DNA from: Asticcacaulis sp. UBA2476
Lineage (GTDB): Bacteria; Pseudomonadota; Alphaproteobacteria; Caulobacterales; Caulobacteraceae
Reading direction: 5' to 3'
NCBI GenBank assembly: GCA_002342035.1
Contig: DDPE01000078.1
Coordinates: 86,226-150,225 of the forward strand
Length of the DNA stretch: 64,000 nucleotides
The notes under the pieces were generated by a model. It made no database searches. It was not told where the DNA came from and saw nothing but the letters and a program-made list of their open reading frames with translations. Positions 35,428 to 43,091 of this stretch are shown here, in pieces. Made by a program: the position numbers and the translations under genes. Each line of letters opens with the position of its first letter. Position 1 is the first letter of the stretch.

Positions 35428-36186
35428 ATGGCTCTTTTCAGAATGAACAGAACCGACGCGCTCAAAATTCTGGGGCTTTGCGATCCCATCGATGAAGCCC
35501 GCATCAAAGCGGCGTTTCGCGGCCGTGTGAAAGATGCTCACCCGGACATCAATCCGACATCGGATGCTCTGCTGCGCCTGATGATCGTGGCGCGCGACAT
35601 ATTGCTTCAGCAGTCTGTGCCCGCATCAGTCGCCCACCACAGCCCCGCCGTAACAGATTTAGTTATCACACCCCATCAAGCTATCCATGGTGGTGAGATC
35701 GTTTGCGAAATTCCGGTTACCCTTGACATCATCGAACAGGATCAGACCGTTCAGTCCCTAAGCCACCTGCGGCACGTATCCTTGCACCTTCCCAAAGGCC
35801 TGCGACACGATGAGATTTTAGAACTTAAGGATGGCCAATTGTGTCCGGTTCAGAGTCAGCCCGCCCATACACATAACTTTCAAATTAAAATCATTCTGGA
35901 TGAGCGCATTACTATCGCCGGTAATGACATATGGATGACGGTTGGTGTCAGTCCTGATATTCTGAAAAATGGCGGTCAGGCTATGGTTGAGACGCCGAAC
36001 GGTACGCGGCCCATTACCCTTCAAGGCCCGGTTAAGAGCGGCTCTAGTCTTAAACTGGCAGGTGCCGGACTTCCCGCCAGAGCGGGTTTCAAAGCCGGAG
36101 ACCTGCATTTGCGGCTCACCGAAAAAGAGGTTCCAAGCTTTAATGCGGCCAACCTATTGAACCGTTTCAATGCGCAGTGGGGTTAG
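35428..36186 (+). CDS. DnaJ-like co-chaperone without zinc domain
   Basis: 252 residues. An N-terminal J domain (about 6-60) contains the HPD motif in KDAHPDINPTSDAL, followed by a DnaJ C-terminal substrate-binding region (about 75-240: LVITPHQAIHGGEIVCEIPVTL, VSLHLPKGLRHDEIL, GVSPDILKNGG, LAGAGLPARAGFKAGDLHLRL). The cysteine-rich zinc fingers are absent, as in CbpA-type proteins, and the J domain is short and diverged, so this is a specialised DnaJ. It lies between divergent pdxH and aroC. An ATG five codons in is an alternative start. Confidence 0.82.
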   Translation: MALFRMNRTDALKILGLCDPIDEARIKAAFRGRVKDAHPDINPTSDALLRLMIVARDILLQQSVPASVAHHSPAVTDLVITPHQAIHGGEIVCEIPVTLDIIEQDQTVQSLSHLRHVSLHLPKGLRHDEILELKDGQLCPVQSQPAHTHNFQIKIILDERITIAGNDIWMTVGVSPDILKNGGQAMVETPNGTRPITLQGPVKSGSSLKLAGAGLPARAGFKAGDLHLRLTEKEVPSFNAANLLNRFNAQWG

Positions 36187-36288
36187 CCCTCACGATTAAA
36201 ATTTGCACGTCAAATCAATCTGGTTTAAGCGAAACCCACCTTATCGTGCCCCTTTAACGTGCCACCTTTATCGTGAGTCCCGGATACC

Positions 36289-37389
36289 ATGTCGCACAAT
36301 AGCTTTGGCCACCTTTACCGTGTCACCACCTGGGGCGAAAGCCACGGTCCGGCGCTTGGCTGCGTCATCGACGGCTGCCCTCCGGGCATCTCATTATCTG
36401 AGGCCGATCTTCAATGGGCGCTCGATCGACGCAAACCCGGCGGGTCGCGCTTTGTGACCCAGCGTCGCGAGGCCGACGAAGCTAAAATCCTGTCAGGCGT
36501 GTTTGAAGGCAAGACCACAGGCACCCCGATTTCTATCATGATCGAAAACACTGATCAGCGCTCAAAAGACTATGGCGACATCTCTAAGCAGTTCCGTCCG
36601 GGACATGCTGATTACACCTATTTCGCCAAATACGGCATCCGTGACTACCGCGGCGGCGGCAGATCTTCAGCCCGTGAAACGGCTGCCCGCGTGGCCGCTG
36701 GTGCCGTGGCGCTTAAGGTCTTGCAGAGCCAGTTTGCCGACATAAAAATCCGCGCCGCCCTGGTGCAATTGGGCGTCCATAAGATCAACCGCGACCAATG
36801 GGACTGGGCGCAGGTTGATCAAAACCCGTTCTTTTCGCCCGACGCCTCAACGGTCAAAGCGTTCGAGGATTACCTCGACGGCATACGCAAAGCAGGCTCC
36901 AGCATCGGCGCGGTGGTCGAGGTTCAGGCCGAGGGCGTACCCGCCGGCTGGGGAGCCCCTATTTACGGCAAGCTCGATTCCGATCTGGCGGCCAATCTGA
37001 TGTCAATCAACGCTGTCAAAGGGGTGGAAATCGGCGAAGGCTTTAACGCCGCCACGCTTTCGGGCGAAGAAAACGCCGATGAGATGCGCATCCATGACGG
37101 GCAGCCAGAGTTTCTGTCCAATCATGCGGGCGGCATACTAGGCGGCATATCTTCGGGCCAGACAATCGTTGCCCGTATAGCCCTTAAGCCGACCTCATCG
37201 ATCCTGACCGAACGCAAATCAATCGACATCGAAGGACATGAAGTCGATATCCGCACCAAGGGCCGCCACGACCCCTGCGTCGGCATCCGTGCCGTGCCGG
37301 TGGCCGAGGCCATGATGGCCTGTACACTGCTGGATGCCTGGCTTCGGCACCGCGGGCAAACCGGCGGTGGTGTTTTTAGCGTTGGTTAG
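36289..37389 (+). CDS. aroC: Chorismate synthase
   Basis: 366 residues, full length. Signatures are HLYRVTTWGESHGPALGCVIDGCPPG at the N-terminus, the FMN-binding RGGGRSSARETAARVAAGAVA, and the C-terminal TKGRHDPCVGIRAVPVAEAMMA. Catalyses the last shikimate-pathway step, EPSP to chorismate, with reduced FMN. It stands alone on the plus strand. Confidence 0.97.
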   Translation: MSHNSFGHLYRVTTWGESHGPALGCVIDGCPPGISLSEADLQWALDRRKPGGSRFVTQRREADEAKILSGVFEGKTTGTPISIMIENTDQRSKDYGDISKQFRPGHADYTYFAKYGIRDYRGGGRSSARETAARVAAGAVALKVLQSQFADIKIRAALVQLGVHKINRDQWDWAQVDQNPFFSPDASTVKAFEDYLDGIRKAGSSIGAVVEVQAEGVPAGWGAPIYGKLDSDLAANLMSINAVKGVEIGEGFNAATLSGEENADEMRIHDGQPEFLSNHAGGILGGISSGQTIVARIALKPTSSILTERKSIDIEGHEVDIRTKGRHDPCVGIRAVPVAEAMMACTLLDAWLRHRGQTGGGVFSVG

Positions 37390-37507
37390 AGTTGCATATT
37401 TTGCAACACAGCATGCGCAATCCCATGGCTTTCAGGGACGAACGATATCGCTATATTGGTGACAACTTCAATCGATGAAGGGCTCCAAAGCCCTTAAGGA
37501 GATTACC

Positions 37508-38206
37508 ATGATACAGCACCGCCCCTTTGAAAAACTCTTCCATGAAAACCACGGCTGGCTTGATACGCGCCATCACTTTTCATTCGCAAGCTATCATGAT
37601 CCGGACAATATGGGCTGGGGATCAATCCGTGTCTGGAATGATGATGTCATTGATTCCAAATCAGGTTTTCCGCCTCACCCTCATAGTGATATGGAAATTA
37701 TTACCTATGTCCGCAAGGGCGCCATTACCCATCAGGACAATCTTGGCAACACCGGCCGCACCGAAGCTGGTGATGTGCAAGTAATGTCAGCCGGCACAGG
37801 TATCCGTCATGCGGAGTACAATCTTGAGCCGGAAACGACTGAGATTTTCCAGATCTGGGTCATGCCGGATAAGCGCGGCATTGCCCCACGCTGGGGCGCC
37901 AGGCCGTTCCCCAAAGGCGACCGGTCGGGCAAGTTCGTAACCTTAGCGTCTGGTTTTGAAACCGATGCCGATACGTTGAAAATTCAAACCCCGGCCCGCT
38001 TGTTAGGGGCCACCCTGCTCAAAGGTCAAACCGAAACCTACACGACCGAAGCCGGTCGACATATCTATCTGGTATTGGCGCAAGGACGTGTTAAGTTAAA
38101 CGGACTCGAACTTGGCCCGCGTGATGGCGCTGCAATCAAGGATGAAGCCGTCCTGACGATTGAAGCTCTGGAGGATGCGGAAATCCTTTTGATGGATGCT
38201 CAATGA
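37508..38206 (+). CDS. Pirin-family protein (YhhW-like)
   Basis: 232 residues from the ATG with a strong AAGGAGA 8 bases upstream; an earlier ATG lacks such a site. The N-terminal cupin carries the pirin metal ligands H57, H59 (FPPHPHSDMEIITYV), H101 and E103 (GIRHAEYN). Bacterial pirins of this group bind a metal and can show quercetin 2,3-dioxygenase activity, or act as redox-sensing partners; the in vivo role is usually unclear. Its stop overlaps the start of the next small lipoprotein gene by 4 bp. Confidence 0.93.
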   Translation: MIQHRPFEKLFHENHGWLDTRHHFSFASYHDPDNMGWGSIRVWNDDVIDSKSGFPPHPHSDMEIITYVRKGAITHQDNLGNTGRTEAGDVQVMSAGTGIRHAEYNLEPETTEIFQIWVMPDKRGIAPRWGARPFPKGDRSGKFVTLASGFETDADTLKIQTPARLLGATLLKGQTETYTTEAGRHIYLVLAQGRVKLNGLELGPRDGAAIKDEAVLTIEALEDAEILLMDAQ

Positions 38207-38439
38207 TAGAACTTGGGATTAAACCAGTCCTGAAACCTGCGGGTTTCATTCTCTTAGTTGGCACAGCCCTGTTACTTCAGGGCTGTGTCGCCGTTGCGGT
38301 AACCGGTGCCGTCGTCGGCACGGCGGTAGGGGTTACGGGCGCGGCCGTTAAAACCACCGGCGCCGTCGTTGGAGCCGCTATCCCGGATGGCGACGACGAG
38401 AAAAAAGACAAAAAGAAAAAAGACAAAGACGAGGATTAG
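38203..38439 (+). CDS. Small Gly/Ala-rich lipoprotein with charged tail
   Basis: 78 residues. The lipobox is LLLQGC (Cys at 28), followed by a low-complexity valine/glycine/threonine stretch (AVAVTGAVVGTAVGVTGAAVKTTGAVVGAA) and a Lys/Asp tail (DDEKKDKKKKDKDED). Translationally coupled to pirin (ATGA overlap), with another lipoprotein gene 3 bp downstream. The hydrophobic repeat could insert into the membrane; function unknown. Confidence 0.78.
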   Translation: MIELGIKPVLKPAGFILLVGTALLLQGCVAVAVTGAVVGTAVGVTGAAVKTTGAVVGAAIPDGDDEKKDKKKKDKDED

Positions 38440-38442
38440 GCC

Positions 38443-38901
38443 ATGCAGCATATGGGTTACTTAGCCATCGTTCTCATATGTTTAACCGCCTGCTCGCCCG
38501 CCAGTACCGACACCGCGCCTGTGGAAGACAATTCCGAACCGGCCTCGGCGCCCGCTAAGGTCAGCGCGCTACCGGCCCATAGCCTTAATGGCGTCGACCT
38601 TGATCAGCCCTTGACCCTTCTGGGCACCGAACCGTTTTGGAGCGTCACGGCCTCCCCTTCGGGTATTGTTTTCAAGCGTCCGGATGAAGCTGACATCACC
38701 TTATCTGCGGCCCCCTTTACGGTCACGGCGGACACGGCAGAATTGCGCCATGATGAACTGACGATGACCTTAACCGCAGCAACCTGTTCGGACGGCATGA
38801 GCGACCGCGCCTACCCCTTGACCGCTCAGGTCACCTATAAAGGCAAGGTCATGCAGGGCTGCGCCGCCCCAACGGCAGATTTGCAACTCAATCGGCCCTA
38901 A
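38443..38901 (+). CDS. COG3650-like lipoprotein
   Basis: 152 residues with lipobox LTAC (Cys at about 17). After a Ser/Pro/Ala-rich linker comes a compact beta domain with LLGTEPFWSVTASPSGIVFKRP and the cysteine pair CSDGMSDRAYPLTAQVTYKGKVMQGC. This matches the COG3650 group of envelope proteins, of unknown function. Third gene of the pirin-lipoprotein operon. It ends 4 bp from the convergent queE stop. Confidence 0.8.
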   Translation: MQHMGYLAIVLICLTACSPASTDTAPVEDNSEPASAPAKVSALPAHSLNGVDLDQPLTLLGTEPFWSVTASPSGIVFKRPDEADITLSAAPFTVTADTAELRHDELTMTLTAATCSDGMSDRAYPLTAQVTYKGKVMQGCAAPTADLQLNRP

Positions 38902-38905
38902 AAGG

Positions 38906-39553
38906 CTATCTTATACCCGTCATTTTATGGGTTTGAAGGCTAAGCCGCCACTGGGGATGTTTCAGACAGTACTCGATCACAGCCTGCGTATTGGCCATTT
39001 GCTCAGCCTTATCCGCCCCAAGATTATCTTTGGGTTGCAGGTAAAAGCGCTCAAAATCCAGCCCCGAAAAATCTTCCGGATCGACGCCCGCCTGCGGGTA
39101 AACCAGTTTCAGTTCCTGCCCGGAGGTTTGCTTCAGGGCATTTTGCGCCTTGGGACTTATGCATAGCCAGTCGATGCCGTTGGGGGCGACGATCGTGCCG
39201 TTCGATTCCACCGCAATAAAATATCCCGCGGCTTTGACTGCGGAAATCAAGGCCGCATCCAGTTGCAGCAGCGGCTCTCCGCCTGTAAAAACAACGGACT
39301 TCTCCGACCGTGGCAAAGCCCCCCAAAACCGGTCCAGCGCCTCGACGACATCAGCCGCGGTCATAAATTTACCGCCGCCCTCGCCGTCAGTGCCTATGAA
39401 ATCGGTATCGCAAAAATTGCACAGGGCTTTGTGGCGATCCTCTTCACGGCCGCTCCACAGGTTGCAGCCAGCAAAGCGCGCAAACACCGCCACCCGCCCG
39501 GCCTGACCGCCCTCGCCCTGTAGCGTCAAGAATATTTCCTTGAAACTATACAT
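38906..39553 (-). CDS. queE: 7-carboxy-7-deazaguanine synthase
   Basis: 215 residues from the ATG at 39553; the longer frame upstream overlaps queC and has no conserved residues. Radical-SAM protein with the expanded cluster motif GCNLWSGREEDRHKALCNFC (CX14CX2C, typical of one QueE clade), a leading SFKEIFLTLQGEGGQAGR, VVFTGGEPLLQ and a C-terminal HPQWRLSLQTHKMTGIR. Converts carboxy-tetrahydropterin to CDG for queuosine. Its start overlaps the queC stop by 8 bp, so translation is probably coupled. Confidence 0.95.
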   Translation of the reverse strand: MYSFKEIFLTLQGEGGQAGRVAVFARFAGCNLWSGREEDRHKALCNFCDTDFIGTDGEGGGKFMTAADVVEALDRFWGALPRSEKSVVFTGGEPLLQLDAALISAVKAAGYFIAVESNGTIVAPNGIDWLCISPKAQNALKQTSGQELKLVYPQAGVDPEDFSGLDFERFYLQPKDNLGADKAEQMANTQAVIEYCLKHPQWRLSLQTHKMTGIR

Positions 39554-40274
39554 GTTCGCTGGATCGCCATTGCTCAAACCCTGTAGCCCGCAATTCACAG
39601 GCCGGACAGGTGCCGCAACCATAACCCCAGGCGTGGCGCTCACCGCGCTGCCCCAGATAGCAGGTATGGGTTTCCTCCAGCACCAGATCGACAAGCACAT
39701 CACCGCCCAGATCGTGCGTCATGGCCCAGGTCTGCGCCTTGGTGAGATACATCAGCGGCGTATCGATCCGGTATGGCCGCTCAATGCCCAGATTTAAAAC
39801 GCGCTCCATGGCCTCAAGTGTATCTTTGCGGCAATCCGGATAGCCTGAAAAATCCGTCTCACACATGCCCCCGACCAGATGGTCAATCCCGCGTCGGTCC
39901 GCCACAGCGGCGGCATAGACAAAGAACACCAGATTGCGCCCCGGCACGAAGGAATTCGGCAGTCCGCGCGCTGACATCTTGATTTCCTGTACCCGCGTCA
40001 GCGACGATTCGGCCACCGCCCCAAAGCCCTTAAGATCGACCACATGGTCTTCCCCCAAACGACTGGCCGCCGGGAAAACATCGCGGATTTTATTAAGGAC
40101 ATTCAATCGCGTCGTCATTTCGATATCGTGACGTTGACCGTAATCAAAGCCAACGGTCTCAACACGCTCGAAATGCGTCAGCGCCCACGCCAGACAGGCG
40201 GTCGAATCCTGCCCCCCGGAAAACAACACCAGAGCCGACCTATCAGCCGCAATACTATCCAGTTCGTGTGCCAT
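39546..40274 (-). CDS. queC: 7-cyano-7-deazaguanine synthase
   Basis: 242 residues from the ATG at 40274 (a TTG 21 bases earlier is less likely). N-type ATP-pyrophosphatase loop ALVLFSGGQDSTACLAWAL, GLPNSFVPGRNLVFFVYAAA, and four zinc-binding cysteines near the end (HTCYLGQ and GCGTCPACELR). Makes preQ0 from CDG and ammonia. First gene of queC-queE; queD and queF are not in the window. Divergent from the thioesterase pair. Confidence 0.96.
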   Translation of the reverse strand: MAHELDSIAADRSALVLFSGGQDSTACLAWALTHFERVETVGFDYGQRHDIEMTTRLNVLNKIRDVFPAASRLGEDHVVDLKGFGAVAESSLTRVQEIKMSARGLPNSFVPGRNLVFFVYAAAVADRRGIDHLVGGMCETDFSGYPDCRKDTLEAMERVLNLGIERPYRIDTPLMYLTKAQTWAMTHDLGGDVLVDLVLEETHTCYLGQRGERHAWGYGCGTCPACELRATGFEQWRSSEHV

Positions 40275-40377
40275 GAACCTTGGGCCCCTTAACAATACGC
40301 TTGCATTTAAAAGTGGCCTTTAAGAGCCTGTGAGCGCCGTTTGGCAAGGCTTTTATAAACGTCAGCACGCTAATTAT

Positions 40378-40393
40378 TTGACCTAAACGTCAA
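40378..40393. promoter_or_regulatory. LiuR-type operator half-matching the MerR palindrome
   Basis: TTGACCTAAACGTCAA differs at only two positions from the perfect palindrome TTGACGTTAACGTCAA that precedes the MerR-family gene at 44.95 kb. It ends 19 bp before the thioesterase start, in promoter position. A second half-site, AAACGTCA, lies about 25 bp upstream. Confidence 0.5.
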
Positions 40394-40412
40394 CTTAAGT
40401 TAAAATCAATAT

Positions 40413-40865
40413 ATGAACAACCCGACCTCTTCATTTTCGGATATGTTCGCGGCCATCATAGACGGCACGCCCTATATGCAGGCCATCGGCGCCTATTATA
40501 TAGGCAAGTCCCAAGATGGCGTCAGCATGGGGTTAGCTTACCGTGATGATCTTGTGGGCGATCCGCAATCCGGAGTTCTGGCCGGCGGCGTCCTGACCGC
40601 CATGCTTGATCATGGCTGCGGGCTGGCGGTCTGGGATCGCCTTGATGAATTCAAACCCATTGCCACGCTTGATCTGCGTATAGACTACATGCGCGCAGCC
40701 AAACCGGGGAAGGATCTGATCATAACCGCCAAATGTTATAAACTAACCAGGTCCATAGGGTTTGTACGTGCCTTCGCCTACGAAGAAACTGTTGATGATC
40801 CGATAGCGGCCGCCCAAGCCGCGTTTGTCATAACATCCGCTCCAACCACGGTGCCGGCGCTATGA
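40413..40865 (+). CDS. PaaI-type hotdog thioesterase
   Basis: 150 residues, single hotdog domain (about 25-145) with DPQSGVLAGGVLTAMLDHGCGLAVW, where the Asp/His in the long helix is the likely catalytic site, and TLDLRIDYMRAAKPGKDLIITAKCYKLTRSIGFVRAFAYE. This is the PaaI/YdiI family of acyl-CoA thioesterases. It overlaps the next thioesterase gene by 4 bp. A LiuR-like operator upstream suggests control with acyl-CoA catabolism. Confidence 0.88.
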   Translation: MNNPTSSFSDMFAAIIDGTPYMQAIGAYYIGKSQDGVSMGLAYRDDLVGDPQSGVLAGGVLTAMLDHGCGLAVWDRLDEFKPIATLDLRIDYMRAAKPGKDLIITAKCYKLTRSIGFVRAFAYEETVDDPIAAAQAAFVITSAPTTVPAL

Positions 40866-41269
40866 CACGATCAGAGTCCTGTCGCACAATATTGCAGTCC
40901 ATACCCTTTGCGCGCTTCCTGAACGTAAGCATGGAACTTGCCGGGAATGAGCTGACGCTCAAACTGCCGTTCGATGACAAACTTATCGGTAATCCGGTTT
41001 TACCAGCTCTGCACGGCGGTGTTATTGGCGCCTTCATGGAAATGGCCGCCATGACACAATTGTCGGTGAATGAAAATTATAGCCATCTCCCCAAACCCAT
41101 CAATGTCAGCGTCCAGTACCTGAGAAGTGGAAAAGCGTTAGATACCTTTGCCCGTGCACATTTAAACCGTGTCGGGCGCTCGATTGCCAATGTCGAAGTC
41201 ATTGCATGGCAGGATAATAAGAACCTGCCTATAGCTACACTGCAAAGTCACTTCCTTTTAAACATGTAG
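40862..41269 (+). CDS. PaaI-type hotdog thioesterase (second of pair)
   Basis: 135 residues, single hotdog domain: NPVLPALHGGVIGAFMEMAAMTQL aligns with the catalytic helix of the upstream paralogue, and INVSVQYLRSGKALDTFARAHLNRVGRSIANVEVIAWQ with the following strands. It starts inside the stop of the previous gene (ATGA), so the two proteins may form a mixed hexamer or act on different acyl chains (inference). Confidence 0.86.
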   Translation: MTRSESCRTILQSIPFARFLNVSMELAGNELTLKLPFDDKLIGNPVLPALHGGVIGAFMEMAAMTQLSVNENYSHLPKPINVSVQYLRSGKALDTFARAHLNRVGRSIANVEVIAWQDNKNLPIATLQSHFLLNM

Positions 41270-41402
41270 CTCAGATTGCATTTTTCTCAATTGCTCTTTT
41301 TACGATTATAATCAACCATGATCCCGCCAGAGTTGAATTTTGGTGATTCGTATTGAGCTTTTCGGCCCAACTTACAGGGCCCTTAAAATTGAGGAGTTAT
41401 GC

Positions 41403-41762
41403 ATGTCCCGTGAACATAAAATCACCGTCGCTAAGGGCGTAACCAGCCAACTGCACATCACTGAGGAAGCCATAGACACCGCACTATCAGAAGCCGCGCA
41501 ACTCATTGAAAGTTACGTAACTTCTCGTCGCTCAATTCACATGTCAACCTTGATGGGAAATGATGTTCATGAGCACACCCTTAAGGCGATGATCGCGCTC
41601 AACACAGCTCAAACCCATATGGGACAAGCTCACGAAGCGCTTAAGGATATAAAAAACCATATCGGTCTTCGTACCGTTGCGGTCGGGCCAATTCTCGACA
41701 AGCCTGAAAAAGACCCCAAGCCCACACAGGGCAGTCTTCAACCTTTAAGCGAACAAGCTTAA
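41403..41762 (+). CDS. Unknown small helical protein
   Basis: 119 residues from the ATG 6 bases after GAGGAG. It contains two long predicted helices (about 25-50: EEAIDTALSEAAQLIESYVTSRRS; about 58-90: HEHTLKAMIALNTAQTHMGQAHEALKDIKNHIGLRT) and a Pro/Lys/Gln-rich tail. No signal peptide or membrane segment. I do not recognise a family. It stands between the thioesterase pair and a membrane protein, and its transcript may end in, or be followed by, the long inverted repeat at 41770-41860. Confidence 0.65.
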   Translation: MSREHKITVAKGVTSQLHITEEAIDTALSEAAQLIESYVTSRRSIHMSTLMGNDVHEHTLKAMIALNTAQTHMGQAHEALKDIKNHIGLRTVAVGPILDKPEKDPKPTQGSLQPLSEQA

Positions 41763-41769
41763 TCTGAGC

Positions 41770-41860
41770 CCCCCCTGATCAAGGCACAACCTTAAACACA
41801 TCTACGGTCTGGATTTAATCCGAGAATCGTCCGGATATATAATTGTGCCTATCAGGGGGG
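41770..41860 (+). promoter_or_regulatory. Long inverted repeat covering the ribosome binding site of the next gene
   Basis: CCCCCCTGATCAAGGCACA (41770-41788) pairs with TGTGCCTATCAGGGGGG (41844-41860) over 17 bp, with a 2-base bulge; the loop is 55 nt. The right arm holds the AGGGGGG that would serve as Shine-Dalgarno for the GTG at 41866. There is no T-run, so a terminator is less likely than a translational switch, but both remain possible. Confidence 0.5.
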
Positions 41861-41865
41861 ATGCG

Positions 41866-42318
41866 GTGCTTCAGTTGTTCGATGCACGTTTAGGAACGAT
41901 TATCATCTTGGCGGTATGCTGTCTGGCGATTGGGTTTGGCTCAAACAAAGAGCGAACCGGAGGCGCAATATATCTTCCGGCTTGCGGTCTGGTTCTGGTC
42001 ACACAGCAGTTTTTTCCTGCGGGATTAAGTTACACGCTCATCACACTGGACGTTATATGTCTGATAGCCTTTATAATGTTGTCCTGGAAATCTGCGCACC
42101 CCTGGCCCGTCTGGGCCTGCTTTTGCCAGGCCATCATCGTGACCCTGCATATCGCCTACGCCAACCTATCGCCACCAGCCAATTCCGCGGCCAGTCAATG
42201 GGCTTATTACACCGTCAGGGCCGCTTCGGGGTACGGTGTGCTTACGGCCTTACTGATAGGAACTTTGTCCGCCATTCGCATCAAAATCGCGATTAAGAGA
42301 CAAAATTCCCACATTTAG
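41866..42318 (+). CDS. Small four-helix membrane protein, unknown
   Basis: About 150 residues from the GTG at 41866 (AGGGGGG 5 bases upstream); an earlier GTG at 41845 lies within the inverted repeat. Four hydrophobic segments: LGTIIILAVCCLAIGFG, AIYLPACGLVLVTQQFF-TLITLDVICLIAFIMLSW, PVWACFCQAIIVTLHIAYA and GYGVLTALLIGTLSAIRIKIAI. No family recognised. The downstream S24 repressor gene begins 48 bp after the stop and has its own promoter. Confidence 0.65.
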   Translation: MLQLFDARLGTIIILAVCCLAIGFGSNKERTGGAIYLPACGLVLVTQQFFPAGLSYTLITLDVICLIAFIMLSWKSAHPWPVWACFCQAIIVTLHIAYANLSPPANSAASQWAYYTVRAASGYGVLTALLIGTLSAIRIKIAIKRQNSHI

Positions 42319-42319
42319 G

Positions 42320-42363
42320 TTGACATTCCTAACCTCAAAACTAAAATCGGCATATTGAGGTTA
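42320..42363 (+). promoter_or_regulatory. Promoter and operator of the S24 repressor gene
   Basis: A -35 TTGACA and -10 TAAAAT with 16-bp spacing overlap an inverted repeat: TAACCTCAA (42330-42338) and TTGAGGTTA (42355-42363), 9 of 9 paired. The left arm lies in the promoter spacer and the right arm over the GAGG ribosome binding site. Autorepression is the simplest reading. Confidence 0.65.
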
Positions 42364-42366
42364 CCG

Positions 42367-43002
42367 ATGTCATTGTCACACGCACATATCTGGGCGGCCA
42401 TTGACGCCCTCGCCGAAAGGATGATGACGACGCCCTCTGGCCTTGCGCGCATGGCAGGTCTTGACCCCACCAGCTTCAATAAATCCAAACGCCTGTCGAC
42501 CGAGCAACCGCCGCGACCGCGCTGGCCATCTACTGAGAGCCTGTCAAAACTCCTGAGTGCCACCGGTATTAAGTTCTCGGAATTTGCGCTATTGGCCGAA
42601 GGGCGCTCCAAAGGTCAGGGCATCCCGCTCATTGGCATGGCACAGGCCGGAAGCGACGGCCTGTTTGATGATCTGGGCTACCCCTTGGGTCAGGGCTGGG
42701 ATGAAATCAATTTTCCAGAAGACCACACCGGCCTTTATGCGCTCGAAATCTCAGGCGATTCCATGCTGCCGCTATATCGTGACGGGGATCGTATTCTGGT
42801 CGACCCTCATGCCGGTTCATCCTTGCGGCGCGGCGACCGGGTCGTCGTGAAAACCATTGAGGGCGAAGTCATGGCCAAGGAACTGGTCAGAGAAACCAGC
42901 CTGTCCGTAGAACTCCGCTCCCTAAACCCCAACTTCCCCAATCGGACGATTGAGCGATCCCAAATTGTCTGGATCGCCCGCATCGTCTGGGCCAGCCAGT
43001 AA
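42367..43002 (+). CDS. S24 (LexA/CI-like) self-cleaving transcriptional regulator
   Basis: 211 residues from ATG, after GAGG. An N-terminal XRE-like DNA-binding part (about 8-75: MMTTPSGLARMAGLDPTSFNKSKR) is followed by an S24 peptidase domain with S132 (EISGDSMLPLYRDGDRI) and Lys K171 (IEGEVMAKEL). The segment PLIGMAQAGSD contains Ala94-Gly95, in the place of the LexA autocleavage bond. No phage genes are adjacent, so this is probably a chromosomal stress regulator of the C2/PrtR-like group rather than a prophage repressor. Its targets beyond its own operator are unknown. Confidence 0.85.
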   Translation: MSLSHAHIWAAIDALAERMMTTPSGLARMAGLDPTSFNKSKRLSTEQPPRPRWPSTESLSKLLSATGIKFSEFALLAEGRSKGQGIPLIGMAQAGSDGLFDDLGYPLGQGWDEINFPEDHTGLYALEISGDSMLPLYRDGDRILVDPHAGSSLRRGDRVVVKTIEGEVMAKELVRETSLSVELRSLNPNFPNRTIERSQIVWIARIVWASQ

Positions 43003-43091
43003 GGGGGGAGCGCTCAAATAGCAAGGCGGTAGCGCAAAATATGCCTTAATCCTGAACCTGGGCCCGCGGACACGACGCAAACACCCTGTCT

